DNA of 64,000 nucleotides, from the NCBI GenBank assembly GCA_023846275.1, contig CM043875.1:7762626-7826625 (forward strand), in the 5' to 3' direction. Each line of letters opens with the position of its first letter. Within the stretch, counting starts at the first letter, position 1. Made by a program: the position numbers and the translations under genes. The DNA is from Vanilla planifolia (Eukaryota > Streptophyta > Magnoliopsida > Asparagales > Orchidaceae). Below the pieces are notes generated by a model. That model was not told where the DNA came from. It made no database searches and saw only the letters and a program-made list of their open reading frames with translations. Shown piece after piece: positions 11,400 through 24,120 of this stretch.

Positions 11400-12110
11400 G
11401 AAGAGTAAACGAATTGAGTTGAGCCATTTAAGATTGCACTACCAAACTAACCTTAAACCCTATCAAAACATAAAAATTTCTTTTTAATAGAGTCATCCAT
11501 AAATAAAAATCCAAGGGCTATGCCTTTGCTCAAAGCATCAACAACTAAAAATTCCATTCCCCTACAATATTTAATATCCCAATCAAAGTCTTTTATGTGT
11601 TTCAATTAACAAATCTATATTATTTTAGTCTCTCTCTCTAGGTAAACATATACTTGAGATTTTTATGGTTAGAGAAGAGCATAACCTAATCTACAAACAA
11701 ATAATGCAAGCAGATCTTGAGAGAAAAAAAAATCTCTAGCAACCCCAAGTCATGAGTTAAGTAATTGTTCTCATGATCACACAATTGCTTGGAAGCATGG
11801 GCCACAACCTGATCATCGTGCATAAAAAAACCCATAAACTATTAAGCGAAGCATTAGTAAAGTTGTAATAGGGATTACCCTACTTTTGGTGAAGACTAGA
11901 ATTGAACTCAATATGCACTTCAACTCAATAAAGATTTTCTCATGATGGCCAAACTAAGAAAAAGCTACTCCGTTCTTTATTAGATATGTAAGGGATATTA
12001 TGATTCTAGAGAAATGTGGCACAAACTTTTGATAATACCTTGGAAGGCCCAAGAAGCTATTAATCACATATATTATAGTGGGTTTTCTTCAATCTATAAT
12101 AGCTTGAACT
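11400..12110 (-). pseudogene. Element B RNase H region, decayed
   Basis: The minus strand between RT and integrase carries FSNHKNLKYMFTQRERLK near 11630-11690, a decayed TDHKSLKY(I/M)FTQKELN..QRRW, the RNase H block of plant gypsy elements. The following DYDC.I.Y..G...VVDALS(R/K) block is recognisable across frames near 11530-11600. It would degrade the RNA strand during reverse transcription. The rest of the domain up to 12110 is too decayed to place residue by residue. Confidence 0.7.
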
Positions 12111-12113
12111 TTG

Positions 12114-12860
12114 CTAAGATTTCCTAGAACTCTTATTACATTGACAATATACCCAAGAAAAGAAATAAAATCCAACCAAAAAAAGAATTTTTAGAATTTG
12201 CATAAAGTTTCTTCTTAAGTAAATTAAACAAGTTTGAAGATGCTCAACAAGTTGCTCTTTACTTGCATAGTACATCAGAATATCATTTATGAACACAATG
12301 AAAAATTGATTAATGACTAGAATATACATTTCATGAGGTCCATAAACATTGCAAGTGCATTAGATTAGACAAAAGGTAAAACTATGATCTTGAAGTGCCA
12401 ATATAAAAACTTGGAGAGCTATTTTAGGGATGTTCTAAAAAATTCTAATCTAATGGTTTCCAATTTGAAGATCAATCTTTGAGAGGGTTATGCACCTTAC
12501 AGTTGATCAAAAAAGTCATCTTTATGAGATAATGAATACTAATATTTTATTGTTACCTTGTCCAATTTCTATTAGTCCACACATATGTGTATACTACCAT
12601 CATTCTTTTAGACAAAAAGAATATAAACTCCATAAGATAAAGAACTATGCTTGATCAAACCCTTCATTAGTAAATCTTGTAATTAAGCTTTAAGCTTCTA
12701 AAGTTTTGTAGGGGCCATGTGATAAGATGCCTTTTCTATGGGAATGGCTTTTCCAAATATATATAAAACTTAAGCTCATGGACTGGTGGAAAACTAGGCA
12801 AGTCATCAAGAAAAATATCAAGTAAAACCACAAAGTGAGGGCATCTTAAAGACTCAAGAT
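12114..12860 (-). pseudogene. Element B reverse transcriptase, decayed
   Basis: Reading the minus strand from 12860: DIFLDDLPSFPPVHELKFYI matches DVFP.DLPGLPP.REIEF.IDL. LQDLLMKGLIKHSSLS matches LQELLDKGFIRPSVSPWG. FVKKNDGSIHICVD-like sequence matches FVKKKDGSMR.CIDYRELNKVT, and LAMFMDLM matches PAAFMDLMN. The open stretch 12114-12329 contains VINQFFIVFINDILMYY, the catalytic block (FVIVFIDDILVYS) with the first Asp changed to Asn, followed by EHL and the FL.W region. With the YxDD aspartate gone and many stops, the polymerase is dead. Confidence 0.9.
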
Positions 12861-12899
12861 CTTAGCCTAGAAATAAGCAATAAATGTTAGCCAAGCAAT

Positions 12900-13260
12900 A
12901 TAAATCTTATGAATTAGATCTATGACTTGAAGTGTCAAACTAATATGTAACTGTTGATTTACTCCAAAATAAACAATGTCAACTAAACTTGGAACCTTGA
13001 TGTAGATTTTCTTCCCCTAGTAATCTAACTTCACACCATGTAAAGTCATTTAGTCCATCCTTAATATGTTATTATAGTATATAATAAGAACACAAATGAG
13101 CTCAGTCTCAAAACCCTAATCAAGAATAACTAGATTGCTTCTAATTATAGGTCTACTTGGAACTTTCTCATAAGAAGGTAACTCACCATTAATGGTTATT
13201 AATAGTATTTTGCAAGCACATATATGTCCCCTGCCACAACATCAGCACCCTTGTGCTTGA
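12900..13260 (-). pseudogene. Element B protease region (weak)
   Basis: By position between gag and RT this should be the aspartic protease. A minus-strand frame gives ILRMDWMTLH-like and KKIYIKVPS-like segments that resemble ILGMDWL..H......K.I.F. The DPGATHSF active-site block could not be read, so the call rests mainly on order in the element. Confidence 0.4.
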
Positions 13261-13369
13261 TCTCTAGGCCAACCTAACTGCCTCTCACTAAAAGGTTACA
13301 CTGGAATAAGAGAAACCTGACCATTTTGATTATATTTTTTTGTGTTATTTCTTGTCACAAAATCTATCA

Positions 13370-14230
13370 TTTCTCATGTGTTTATAAGAATTATGATTCT
13401 TTTTCTTTTTACTAGCCACATGAAGAACCTTGATGTAATGCTTAACCTAGTCCATTGACTTGGGTAGCTCCATCAAGTCATAGTATCTAGAAAAACAAGT
13501 CACCACCAAGTGTTTCTAGAGTGATAGATTGAAGTCCCTCCAAGAAGATCTTATTGCCTTTTTGATGTCACAAGCATAAATGCATATTGAAAATAGATGA
13601 ATTAAGAAGCATAATTTATCACTAACATTTGATCATACCTTAAGTGGGTCAACTCCCTACAAATTCTAGCCTTATCTATCTTAGGTACATGACAATCTCT
13701 AGAATAGCCATAGATTCATTCCATGGTACCTCGTTATTAAGGATGTATTAAATATAGCATGGAATTAACTATGTTAGTAAGTACCTACCTTGTCTTCCAA
13801 AATAAGTCACAAGAAAGACCTTATACTCTATCAGGCACCCTAACACATCAAATAACTTCAAGATATGAGCTAACTAGTCAATTATTACAATTGGGTTTTA
13901 TGAATATTCAAATACTCATGGCTTCAATTGCATAAAAGCCACTAACCAGTGATTTACTCAAGGCTTGGCTCAAGCTATTCCTTGGGTGTTATAGCTCAAA
14001 GTGATCCTTCTAACATAGGCTCTCCATGAGCATGCTCACTACCCAAAAGAATTTCTCATATTAATCTTATGAGTCATGACAATTTATACCAAGAAAATAC
14101 AAAGAAAAAGTTATTAAAAAAAGAAAAGGCTAATCATATAAATTACTTCTATCTTATGTATTTTTATAACTTATTAACCCCACCTTAACAATTCTAAACT
14201 TATTCTTCTTAGGTATTCTTTATACTCTAA
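13370..14230 (-). pseudogene. Element B gag region (weak)
   Basis: Lies between the primer site and the protease on the minus strand, where gag must be. Fragments such as KARICRELTHLRYDQMLV and DLMELPKSMD resemble poorly conserved gag helices, and no zinc knuckle (CxxCxxxxHxxxxC) survives. I see no frame longer than about 50 residues. Assignment by position only. Confidence 0.4.
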
Positions 14231-14247
14231 CTTAGGATCTGATATTA
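14231..14247 (-). promoter_or_regulatory. tRNA-iMet primer binding site of element B
   Basis: Directly after the 3' end of the right LTR the minus strand reads TAATATCAGATCCTAAG, close to the standard plant primer site TGGTATCAGAGC complementary to the 3' end of initiator methionine tRNA. The position 0-3 nt from the LTR end is as expected. It fixes the inner edge and strand of this LTR. Confidence 0.75.
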
Positions 14248-15064
14248 TGTCAATCACACCTAATTTTTGGTAATTTTTTTTAAAACAATTTCCCTTGATG
14301 CAATAAGCTCATATAGTAGTTAATGTAGCTTGGTTAGTTACCATTTCATTCCCTGAGTTTGATATTCAAACTAGGAGTTGTGATCGCTCAATTTGATCAT
14401 CAGGCTTGTTGCATGTCACTTATAATGAACATGCCTCTTTACTAATGCTTACCCTTTGGATCAAAGGACATGTTCACTCAAAGCTTGGAGTACTTGGCAA
14501 ATTACATTATTGTGAACATGATACCAAAGCAATATTTAAAAGAAACTAAACATATCCATATGTTCAAATCATCAAAGCTAAAACTATCCACAAATCTAAA
14601 TCAAATGCAAAAGACAACATAAAATGCTAATAATAATCTTCAATAGTAAAAGTTTAATAATAAACTCCAATCATAAAGGCTGACACAACTCATGTTTATA
14701 AATTACATTATTAAAGTCATAAGACTAACATCATTACTATTAAATAAAGATGTAAATAACTAATAAGTTGTTGGACAATCAATAAATTGTCATTATCATA
14801 AGCTTTTACACAAGCTCCCATCTCTCTAATATTATATATAAAAATAAAAAAAAGTGAGCCAAAGCTTAATAAGAAATTCTTAAGTCATATTATAAAATAT
14901 ACATGAAGTGACAAGATAATATACCAAATTTGAATAAGCAATATAAAATAAATATCATGATTAAAATGCCATGTAACAAATATTAGGTTATAAAGTTTAA
15001 AACTAATGCATGAGATGTGGTGCAATTAATTTGATACCCAGTCCTAATAGCGTTCTTGTATCAT

Positions 15065-15394
15065 ACCAATTGCATTGACCTCCAACACTTTTCTTTGAGA
15101 TGGTGCCAATCAAACACACAAGCCTTTAATAACTTCTCTTAGAAGATGCTAATCACAAAAGTTTTCAACACCCTCTTTCATGATAGTGCCAATCACATAA
15201 ACTATCATCACACTCCAAGGTGGTGCTAATGATGTAAGTCTCCAACACTCTCCTCTAAGATAGTGCCAATCACATAAGCCTTCAACACTCTCCTTTGAGA
15301 TGGTGTTGATCACATAGGATTTTAGAACATTTCTTAAAGGTGGTGTTAATCATATAAGACTATCACTTTTCTTCAAGTTGTGCTTATCATGACT
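15065..15394. repeat. Minisatellite of about 40-bp units in the right LTR of element B
   Basis: About eight imperfect units of the AATCACATAAGCCTTCAACA...CTTTGAGATGGTG type, the same array as at 7455-7718. Unit order and small deletions differ between the two LTRs, so the arrays have changed independently since insertion. Confidence 0.9.
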
Positions 15395-16305
15395 TAGGGT
15401 TCAAATTTTGGGGTACAATACATGCAAAATCTATTCATCAAGATCGACTTGTTATCTTAACAATGGTATAATCTAATAAAAATCACTATCTTATTGAAAC
15501 CTTAATAAATTATATAGGGTTCTATCTATTTTTGGGTATCCTACGGCTAACTTTAAGCCCTAGCTCCATTATTTAGAATGTTTAATTATTATCTTGGGTA
15601 CTTTAAGGGTTCCTTTAGACCAAACCTATATATCTAAGGTGCTTTGGGGTTTTTACGAAACCTTAATCCATTTAATATTATCATGATTAAATGATACTCA
15701 ACTAGTCTTTTCTTATAGCTTTATTTGGGGTCGCTTTTAGAACCACCAAGCTAATTAGCTACACTAGAGCTTCTACTCAAGTTTATATCCTTTATTTATC
15801 TTGAGATATATTACCTAACTTTAATCTAGTTTCTTTAATGACTCTCCGATCATCTACCTTAACCTAAGACATTATGGCCATGTAAAAGTCTCTCCTCATC
15901 CACTTACATAATCCCTTAAACTACCATTTAAGGTGTCAATACATGGCCTAAGAGACTAAAATGGGTTATGTAGTGTCTTACCCAATAATTATGTAATCTT
16001 AAGGTTTTGCAAACATCACAAGAATAATTAATTCTTTTGGTCAAGCCAAGCATCCCTTTTCAAGGCTAAACCAAGCCCTCCAACTTTCATTCAAGGCTTT
16101 ACCCAAGGACTTCTCAATCCTAAGGCCTTAGCCAAAGCATGCTCAAATGCTCACAAAGTTCCAAAGTTCTCTAATGAATCCTAGGGTCTTCCTTTAAGAT
16201 TTTTCTTAATATAAACAATGATTTAAAGCCTAAGCTAAGGCCAAACCTACCTTACTTAAGTTTACAAAAAAGTTTTACTTAATACTAACACTCTTTTCCT
16301 TAAGT

Positions 16306-19300
16306 TATCTATCACACTTGAACACATGCCTTTTATAAAATACTCGAGTGTAATAAGATCAATGCACCAGTAAATGTACTTGGCTAGTTACCTTTCACTC
16401 TTCAGCTTAACATTTAAACTAAGAGTTATAATCTTCTTATCAGATCATCCTATTCATAGCATGCCACCAAAAATGAATCATATCCTTGTACCAATTGGTT
16501 ATCCTGTTGACCAAGAATAAATTCACCTTAGGCTTGATAACTTACTAATATACACTGACTTGTACATGCAACCAAATCATCCTATCAAAATCTATAATAT
16601 AATCCATGCACATCCATGATGCAAAATATCATCTATCTCATAGATAATCTACAAAATCATAATACAACTTGTATGAAATAGTATAAGGATATAAACATCA
16701 ATGTCCATGATATAATGTTTTATATTTCCTATGCCCATCAAGTATAAATATTAGTGCAACAATTAAAATAACATGAATACCACTAAAATAAGAAGCAAAA
16801 GTAAATGCTAAGGATACTAGATACACAACCCAAAAGATCCCAACTTTGGTTCATAAGCAAGCACTTATCTCTTAAACTTACGTGTAAAAATAGGGGAGAA
16901 TGAATAAGAGCCCAATGAAGATTATATCAAATTTATAAAATAAGCATCTAGTGTCATGGTATTATAAATCAACATCAAGATCAAGAGTATAATCTATGAC
17001 TATCTAAGCTTTCCAAGTTGATCCAAAGCATGGAAACATAATCATTAGTCCTATCTAATATTTATTTGGGCTTCACAAGTCTATATGATATCATAATCAT
17101 AAAGTTCATCAAAATGGATGCTTAATAACCCATCAATAATTTGGCACTCCATCCAAGCCCTTGAGGTCTATAATCTAAAGTTTGACACTCCTATCTCATG
17201 ACATAATCTAGCATTATCTCATGGGAAAGTCTAAGTACATAAGTTTACCTTATAAGGCTCTAGGAGTTCTTAATAACCATTCAACATTTAATTAGGTGCT
17301 CTGACACATCCATAACCTCTCATGATATCTTATAATCAATGGCACTTGACCATCCCTGAATCTTAGCATATGATTTAATGCATCTCTCCCAATTTTGGCA
17401 ATCACTTGGAGCAAGTCCCTTGAGGCTTTATGATTCTTAAAAAAACACATAACAATCCACTACCATACATTATGACATGTCTATGATCTTCCTATAATGT
17501 GCTAAGTAATAAGGAATACAATCTCTTAGAGTCTTTTACTGCATGATTTCTCTCACCTCTTTAGGCATTACCATCATGTGAAATGATTAGTGTCATACTT
17601 GATGAGAGTCTTATCATCTAATATATCTGACTTACCTCTCTCTAATTAAGGGGCCAACACTTAGGGTTCATTTTATCCTAAGTCATGTCATTATCAATAT
17701 AGACTTATTTATCATATTGAATTATTTTATATGATTTTATTAGCAGTTATTTAAGGTTATTTAAATTAACCCTAACCAATCATCTAAATAATATTATGGT
17801 TAATCAACTAGTTTGGCCCCTTTAAGGCTTTCTCAAAACACTACTTTAGAATTTGTGATAATCTTCCCTTATTGAAATTTTCATATTTATATTTAGTTCT
17901 TACCAAATCTTTTTCTAGGAACTTTACTAGAATCCTATAATTATTTAGGTAACTTCTTGCATACTAACTTAAGTTTCTTGAAATTATAGCCCTTATTTTC
18001 AAACCTAACTTCATAAGAGTTTTCTAGTACTTCTCATGTCTTATAAACAAACTTGCATCATTACATCTTTCTTAAAGGTCTCTCTTAAGCCATATACATT
18101 TCCTAAATCAATATCTAAGACATTAATCCATGGCCTATGAGATAATCAAGGTTACTTATGATCTTACCTAATAATCTATACTATTGTGGGGGCTAATCAA
18201 TATCTAAGAGAATAATTACCCCCTTGGCTCAACTTAGCACCATTCTTAAGACTAAAAGCAAGCTATCTAATTCAATCCAACCTTTATCCAAGGTCTAACC
18301 AAGAGTCTCACCAAATCATAGTCTTATCCAAAGTGTGCTCAAGGTCTCACCAAGAAGTTGATGTCCTTGGTGCAAGCTTAAATTTTATCTTTAGGGTTTT
18401 CTATGTAAAAACAAAGCCCTAAAAAATTATTTAGACTTCACCAAAGGTAATTCAAGCTTAATTTTAAAGATATTCATTACCTTATTTAGGGTCCATCCAA
18501 GTCATAATTTACATCCAAGCCTACTACTTGAGTACTTAACCTTGTCCAAGCTTCAAAGTTTAAATCTTAAGTATTTAGCTTTCAAATATAGGCCTTTTAA
18601 ATTTTATTTTGATTTAAAACCTGTGGTGTTTAAATCTTAAATCATATGTAATTCAAATTTCAAATGCTAAGTTCTTTTAGTCAATCTAATTGGTCTTAAG
18701 AACTAGCTTAAGCCTATTGAGCTTAATGGTTAGCATAATCATTTTCTAATTCCTAAATCCTACTTGACTAAACCCACAAACTTTTTTTCTAAGCTTAACC
18801 AAGACCCATAATCACTATTAGCCATCTACCAAGACCAATCCAAGCCTCTTAAGCCTCCATATAAGGATAATTAAGAGCTATACTTAACTTAAAAGCCATT
18901 TAAGGTCTTTCATTATATTCTAAGCCATTAACCAAGTCTTATTAAGGCAACTTAGGACCCTTATTGGTAGCAAAAAATTGCAATATAAGGTTTGGTTCAT
19001 GAATATATATTTTCATAGGTTTATAGAAGCATTTCATAGTAAAATCCAAAAATTTTCACTATGTATTGATGTTAAAATATATCATCATACCCATGCTTAT
19101 TCTTGATTTAGCATAGGTACAACATCCATTGCCACAATCTTTTTATTTCTTCATAAATGTGATTGCATTTATATCATAACAAAACTTAAGAAATTAACTT
19201 AATATTAATCAAGTTTATTATATGCATGAGTTTTGATCTAATTCTTAGCAATCAAAGTCATGAATAAATTTTCATTATCATAGCAAATTTTTGGCCACCA

Positions 19301-21033
19301 AGCCTTCTTCCATTTTAACATGAAATATATGTATCAAATCAAAATTTTCCCTTAAGCAAGAACTACATATAATTATCATAAATTTTGTTGTGACAAGAAT
19401 TAGGAACTTATATGAAAATTATCAAATCAACATTAAGATGTCTTGGTCAAGCATAATACTCCATATGCAACTAACTAGATTCATAAAGCCATGCTCTAAG
19501 AAATTTAATCTAACCATATGCATGCATTTTAGCCCACAAAACAATAACATCAAGGTTTGATTATCATCATTATGAATTGAAAACCAAGTTTTAAGAGAGG
19601 AAAATTATATATATCTTAGTCAAATCTCTTTTAGATGAATACTAGAAACTTACATCATTATTATTATTCTAGCATGCTTTTAGATTTTAATGCAAGATAA
19701 CAAGTTTAACCTACCTTTAAGCCTAGTAGTGGACTTCACCAAAGGATCTTCTTCTCTTCCTCGTTCAAATCTAAAGATCTTTCCTTTGTCTTCCTTGCTG
19801 TCTACATCACTTAATTTCTCTTGTGTAGGTCTCCTCCACTTTTTTTTTATAAATAATAGATATATATTATTGAATTACAAAAATTAAAACCTAGTGCAAG
19901 GTTATAACAAGATGTCACACATGGTGGGAATGTTCATTGTACAAAGACATTTACCAAATCATAGAGTGATGATGTGTAATGGTAGTGGTTGTCATATATG
20001 TCTGATCTATAATATACTTCAAATCCAATAGGCCCATATGTTATTTAATTATCATCTTTGTCTTATATGTCCTAGAAGGTATGATGTGTAGCTCCTTATT
20101 TGGTGATCATAAGAGCTTGAAGATTTTTGTCATGACAACATATTAGCTTGGTGAACCAATTCAATAATATGTGCATGTGTTTGTTTGATCAACAAGGCAG
20201 GTAGATCATACGTGATGATAAAGGAAAGATATGAATAGTATCATTCTCAATTTGTATAAGAATGAAATAACTAACATTCAATCTAATGGCATATCAATGA
20301 GAATAGTACCTCAACTGTTCAATCATTTAGAAATGATGTTAGATTGTACATGTCTAATGTGATTAATGATCCAACTTTTTGGTGACAGGAAGGTAGGAAT
20401 TAAAATATTATCTAATAGATTTGAAAGATCATTTTGTATGTTATTTTGGTGATAAAAAGGAAACCTTCAAAATTTAGTATTGTATAATATTTTATCTGAA
20501 ATGACTAGACTTCGTGCCTTGTATGATGCACAAATGTAAATGTAAGTCTTCTCCTCTTACTCTTTGTCTATTCCCCTAAATATCTTGGTTAAGCTTTGCT
20601 AAACTATAGCCAAAGCCAAGTAACAGAGGCTTAAATAGTTGGCCAAAATCTAGGATTATCTAGTTAGGTTAGTAGGCATTAATTTAACTTTTAAACCTCT
20701 TTCCCTTATCTGACTTCTTATTTCCTATTTTCAAGGGATCTAATGCAATCTCGTGGTTTGGATACGGTTTTAGATATGCATTGCCTTAATTTAGTATTAA
20801 GGTATTCAAAGACGCCATATCAATGCCATCTTTTATTATAATCTAAGATATATAAAATCAGTTCTAATCTTATATCTCATCATTCAAATTTCAAATTTTA
20901 CAATTTCATTATATTTAAAATTTAAATACAATTAAATTTAATTCATTATTTTAAATTTAAATAATCATCTAAATAAAAAGACACTTAATCAAGAGGACCA
21001 TATCTTGAGCTAACCAATTTAATGGGTGTAACA
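16306..21033 (-). repeat. Nested LTR of a second gypsy family (E1)
   Basis: This block interrupts the right LTR of element B: the flanks resume matching the left LTR on either side (near 8740). On the minus strand it starts TGTTACACCCATTAAATTGG at 21033 and ends ...GTGTGATAGATA at 16306. Copies of the same family lie at 34.4-37.72 kb (E2) and 49.08-51.38 kb (E3). Its 3' end resembles that of the element B LTR, so the two families are related. No internal domain is attached, so it behaves as a solo LTR. TAAGT (16301-16305) and TAAGC (21039-21043) may be a decayed target duplication, but the second is 5 bp beyond the apparent end. Confidence 0.7.
19840..20541 (-). mobile_element. 5'-truncated LINE 3' end inside LTR E1 (inferred)
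   Basis: The left edge is a T run at 19840-19848, which on the minus strand is a poly(A) tail preceded by ...TTTTTGTAATTCAATAAT, typical of a LINE 3' end. The block is flanked by near-identical 15-bp sequences, GTAGGTCTCCTCCAC (19825-19839) and GTAAGTCTTCTCCTC (20542-20556), 12 of 15 matching, as expected for a LINE target-site duplication. It is absent from the related LTRs E2 and E3. No protein domain could be read, so the call rests on the tail, the duplication and absence from sister copies. Confidence 0.55.
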
Positions 21034-22396
21034 GTACCTAAGCCTTACATCACTTCTAATTAATCACTCATGAGTCTCCCTTTCAATTAAACAAATCTTG
21101 GGTTCTACCTCTAGGTCCCATCTTTCATTGAAATCTTATCCAATCCATAACCTTAACCCACTTTGTCAAAACCCATCCAACTGTTGCAAGCTAAGCAAAA
21201 TCCTTAACCAATCAAGCCTTCTTCTTAAAACCTTGAATTTCTAGGTTCTCAATTAGAAACCATGGGCTATGACAATTTTAAAGGAAATCTAGGTCCACCT
21301 AATGTCTAAATTGAGCCTCTTATGAATTCAATTTTCCATATTGCTAGCTACCCAACTAAAATTGGGGTAAGGAAGTTTTTGGATATAAGAAGTCCTTAAG
21401 GTTTTAGCCATATTCCAAGTTTTTATCCTAGAATTCATGACTAGATTTGGTTGCATTAGCCAAAGTAGTTTGTTCTTATCTTCCTTGTCATAGTTTCAAG
21501 TTTATACTCATAAGTTCTTATCATGCCATGATTTCAAAATTTAAATTCAATAATCTCCTATCCAAGTCAAAATTAACACAAGATAACATGAAATTCTTTA
21601 AAGCAAATCTTGGGATTTTTTATAGGAAATATCTTAGATATCATGGTATCTTTACATACATGGAAATAAATAATCATGTTATTATGAAATTTTGGTTCAT
21701 GCATTATTCTAACAAGAGATAAAATCATGTCTTCCTTTTAATAACATGGTTTCCATTCATATTTATCATGCAAAAAATCATGGTTGAAACTTAACTACAT
21801 AATTCAAAACATTACAAATTCATCAAGAAGATCAATCTAAGAAAATTCATTCATGCTTTCATGTTTTGACATAGATTTCATGATTTTTTAATAGATCTCA
21901 ATTTGTTACATTAATGTCTTCAAATCTCTTACATGAACATCTGGGGTAAAGAAGAAAATTCCTCATAAATTGCTTTTAATGAAATTTCATTAAGAGATCC
22001 AATAAGAAATAACTAAAACATGTAATTAATAATCACTAATTAGTTTTAGTTAAAGTATTTCCTTCATCTTATTGAAGAGCTCACTAGAAGGTGGTTTACT
22101 AATATGAAGCATTACCATTCAACCACATCTCGACATTAAACTCTTAACAACATGGTCAATTTCATGAACTTAGGCTTATCTACGTTTAGTTGTATGGTGA
22201 ATAGGTTCATCCTACCTCAAGGCCACATAGATGACTTTTGTAATAGATTTCTTTTTCTTTTTTCAAGTCTTGAGATCACTTCTCCTCCACATGTTTACAA
22301 AAAAGCTTTCTTCTTCTCCTCTTCTCAATATATCTTCATTCATGAACCAAAGCTAGGTTTGTCAAAAGAAATCCTATGCAAGGTTTAAGACAAGGC

Positions 22397-22404
22397 TTAT
22401 ATAC
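22397..22404 (-). promoter_or_regulatory. TATA box of element B 5' LTR
   Basis: The minus strand reads TGTATATAAGCC, a good plant TATA box about 475 bp into the LTR. The left LTR has lost this stretch. Confidence 0.55.
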
Positions 22405-22879
22405 ATGATTATTCTTTTTTAAAATCATGGCCTTCCAAGGAATAGATGGCTTAAATGGGATCTAGCTAATTATGGTTAATTCCTTCACAGTCTTAATAGA
22501 AATGACACCTACTAATGCTAACTGGTTCCAATCCCTCAAACTCTAGGGCACCACAAGTATCTAATGATTGGGATTAAGAACAACTCACTTGAATTCTTAA
22601 ATGAAATGATTAGCTACAAAATTCAAATTTTAGATCACATTAGCCCAAACAACCACTTAAACTTCTTTGTTTGGCCAATTTATTCCACTTGGATTTCTAT
22701 TCCTCATGCTTGTGTCTAGCAAGGTGTGAAAGATTAACCTAGCTCTAAGAATAAGCAACATATACAAATTTAATCAATTGGTTTAACAAGAACGAATTTA
22801 GCCTAAAAATAATCAAAATAAACCACATACCTTGCCATCCAAGCCTTATCTAGGCAAGTCGAAGGTGAGAGCTATAACA

Positions 22880-22884
22880 ATTAT
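22880..22884. repeat. Target-site duplication of element B, right copy (ATTAT)
   Basis: ATTAT abuts the TG end of the right LTR and matches 6666-6670 exactly. Confidence 0.75.
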
Positions 22885-23389
22885 ACATGTAGCATTATTT
22901 GCTGAGTCTTTGTTGGTTAGCTTAGCCTATTTTGGATTAGACATTTTAGGCAATATGAATGCACTACATGACAACCTAGGCGAGTAATGAGTAAAGTTGA
23001 TAACTTAGCACTACATGGTTTCTTTCATAGGAATCAAGTGGAAAGAGGAAAAACTATAAAAATGTGTGTTTAATCTCTTGTGACACAATTTGTGGAAATG
23101 TATATGATGAATGGTTTAGTAAAAAAGTATTTTAGGGAACATTTTAAATGTTATATTTTTCAAAATCACAAGAGTTTTTGAAATATAACATTTTGAATGT
23201 ACGATCGTGTAGAAAATGACATCAAGAAATCAAAACATGTACGTGAAAAAAGTGTATAGCTCCAATGATAAAAGTGCTATACCATCTTAACCATCTTAAG
23301 GAGAGATTAAACTTCATGATTGCAAGTGATTAGGAATGATTTTTTAGGAAACATGAAAGACATTTAAGATATAATCAAGCAAATCGATT

Positions 23390-24120
23390 GGTGGAACAAT
23401 TCGTAAAACTATGACCTCAACACTTAGAGAATAATATAAATCCATTCTAAGCAGAAGATCAGTTGGAAAGAATCAAAATGTTATTTAATAGTATGACATG
23501 AGATGATTAAAGAAGAGTTTCATTGATAGTGCTAGTACATGATGGTGGTGCTGCTCATCAATGAAAAGGAAAATGGAGATTGCAATTTGGCGATAGATCA
23601 AATTTTGAAATTAAATGGATGTTATTTTGACATGTCTTTTTAGAATGATATATTTCAAAATCAGTTAAGGAGGAAATGCAAGATGACTTAGCTAAATAAA
23701 ATTAATAAAACTTAGTAGTAAATGAATATGAGGAGATATTATAAAGACTAGTAAGGTATGCCCCAAAGTTGATAGCAATGGAAAAGCAACTATGTTTTCT
23801 TTTTAGGAGGGGATTGAAAGATAATATAAGGAACATGTTCGCACACTTGGAGTTCGATTCTTATAATAAATTTGTTGAAGCTACCAAAATAACAAAAAAA
23901 ATACCTTACTACAACCAAAACTAAAAGAGCAACAAATAAAAGAAAAGAGAATTTCTCTTCACAAGAGGGTAATAAGGTTATGAAGATGAAGACAAATATT
24001 AAAAAATAGACTGGAGAAAACTTCTTCCTATCTAATTTATGGAAAGCTTCATAGAAATGAATGTTGGATGAAAATGCTATAATCATGGAAACAAAGCACG
24101 TTATTTTAGAGAGTATATGC
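23390..24120 (+). pseudogene. Ty3/gypsy gag, decayed
   Basis: This is a capsid/nucleocapsid polyprotein remnant. Around 23710-23890 a frame reads VNEYEEIL..LVRYAPKLIAMEKQ and FRRGLKDNIRNMF, then FDSYNKFVEATKI, matching the gag block VAEYEAKF..L.RFAPE......EE...RFE.GLR..IR......TY.EVVEAAL. A zinc knuckle follows at 24075-24122 as CYNHGNKARYFREYMQ (family CYNCGKKGHFARECP): the second Cys is His, the His is Arg and the last Cys is Tyr, so zinc binding is lost. A long antisense frame over 23790-24284 is a shadow. Pol is missing: about 500 bp after the knuckle the sequence reaches the 3' LTR. The upstream part resembles the internal region of element H. Confidence 0.8.

Larger units (their letters stand above)
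6671..22879 (-). mobile_element. Ty3/gypsy Tekay/Del-like LTR retrotransposon (element B), with nested insertions
   Basis: This is a minus-strand chromovirus. Its two LTRs (6671-10046 and 14248-22879, the latter interrupted) share collinear sequence over about 3.4 kb, including a 40-bp minisatellite. Between them the minus strand carries, from right to left, a primer site, gag, protease, RT, RNase H, integrase and chromodomain. The outer ends are flanked by a perfect ATTAT duplication. LTR length, domain order and the chromodomain fit the Tekay/Del lineage. All coding parts are broken. The right LTR received a second LTR (E1), which then received a truncated LINE, giving three nesting levels. 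Confidence 0.85.
14248..22879 (-). repeat. 5' LTR of element B (right copy, interrupted)
   Basis: On the minus strand it starts TGTTATAGCTCTCACC at 22879 and ends ...GATTGACA at 14248, giving canonical TG...CA ends. LTR sequence is present at 14248-16305 and 21034-22879; the middle is the nested LTR E1. Without the insert the LTR is about 3.9 kb, very long but within the range of Tekay/Del elements. A minus-strand TATA box lies at 22397-22404. Confidence 0.8.
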
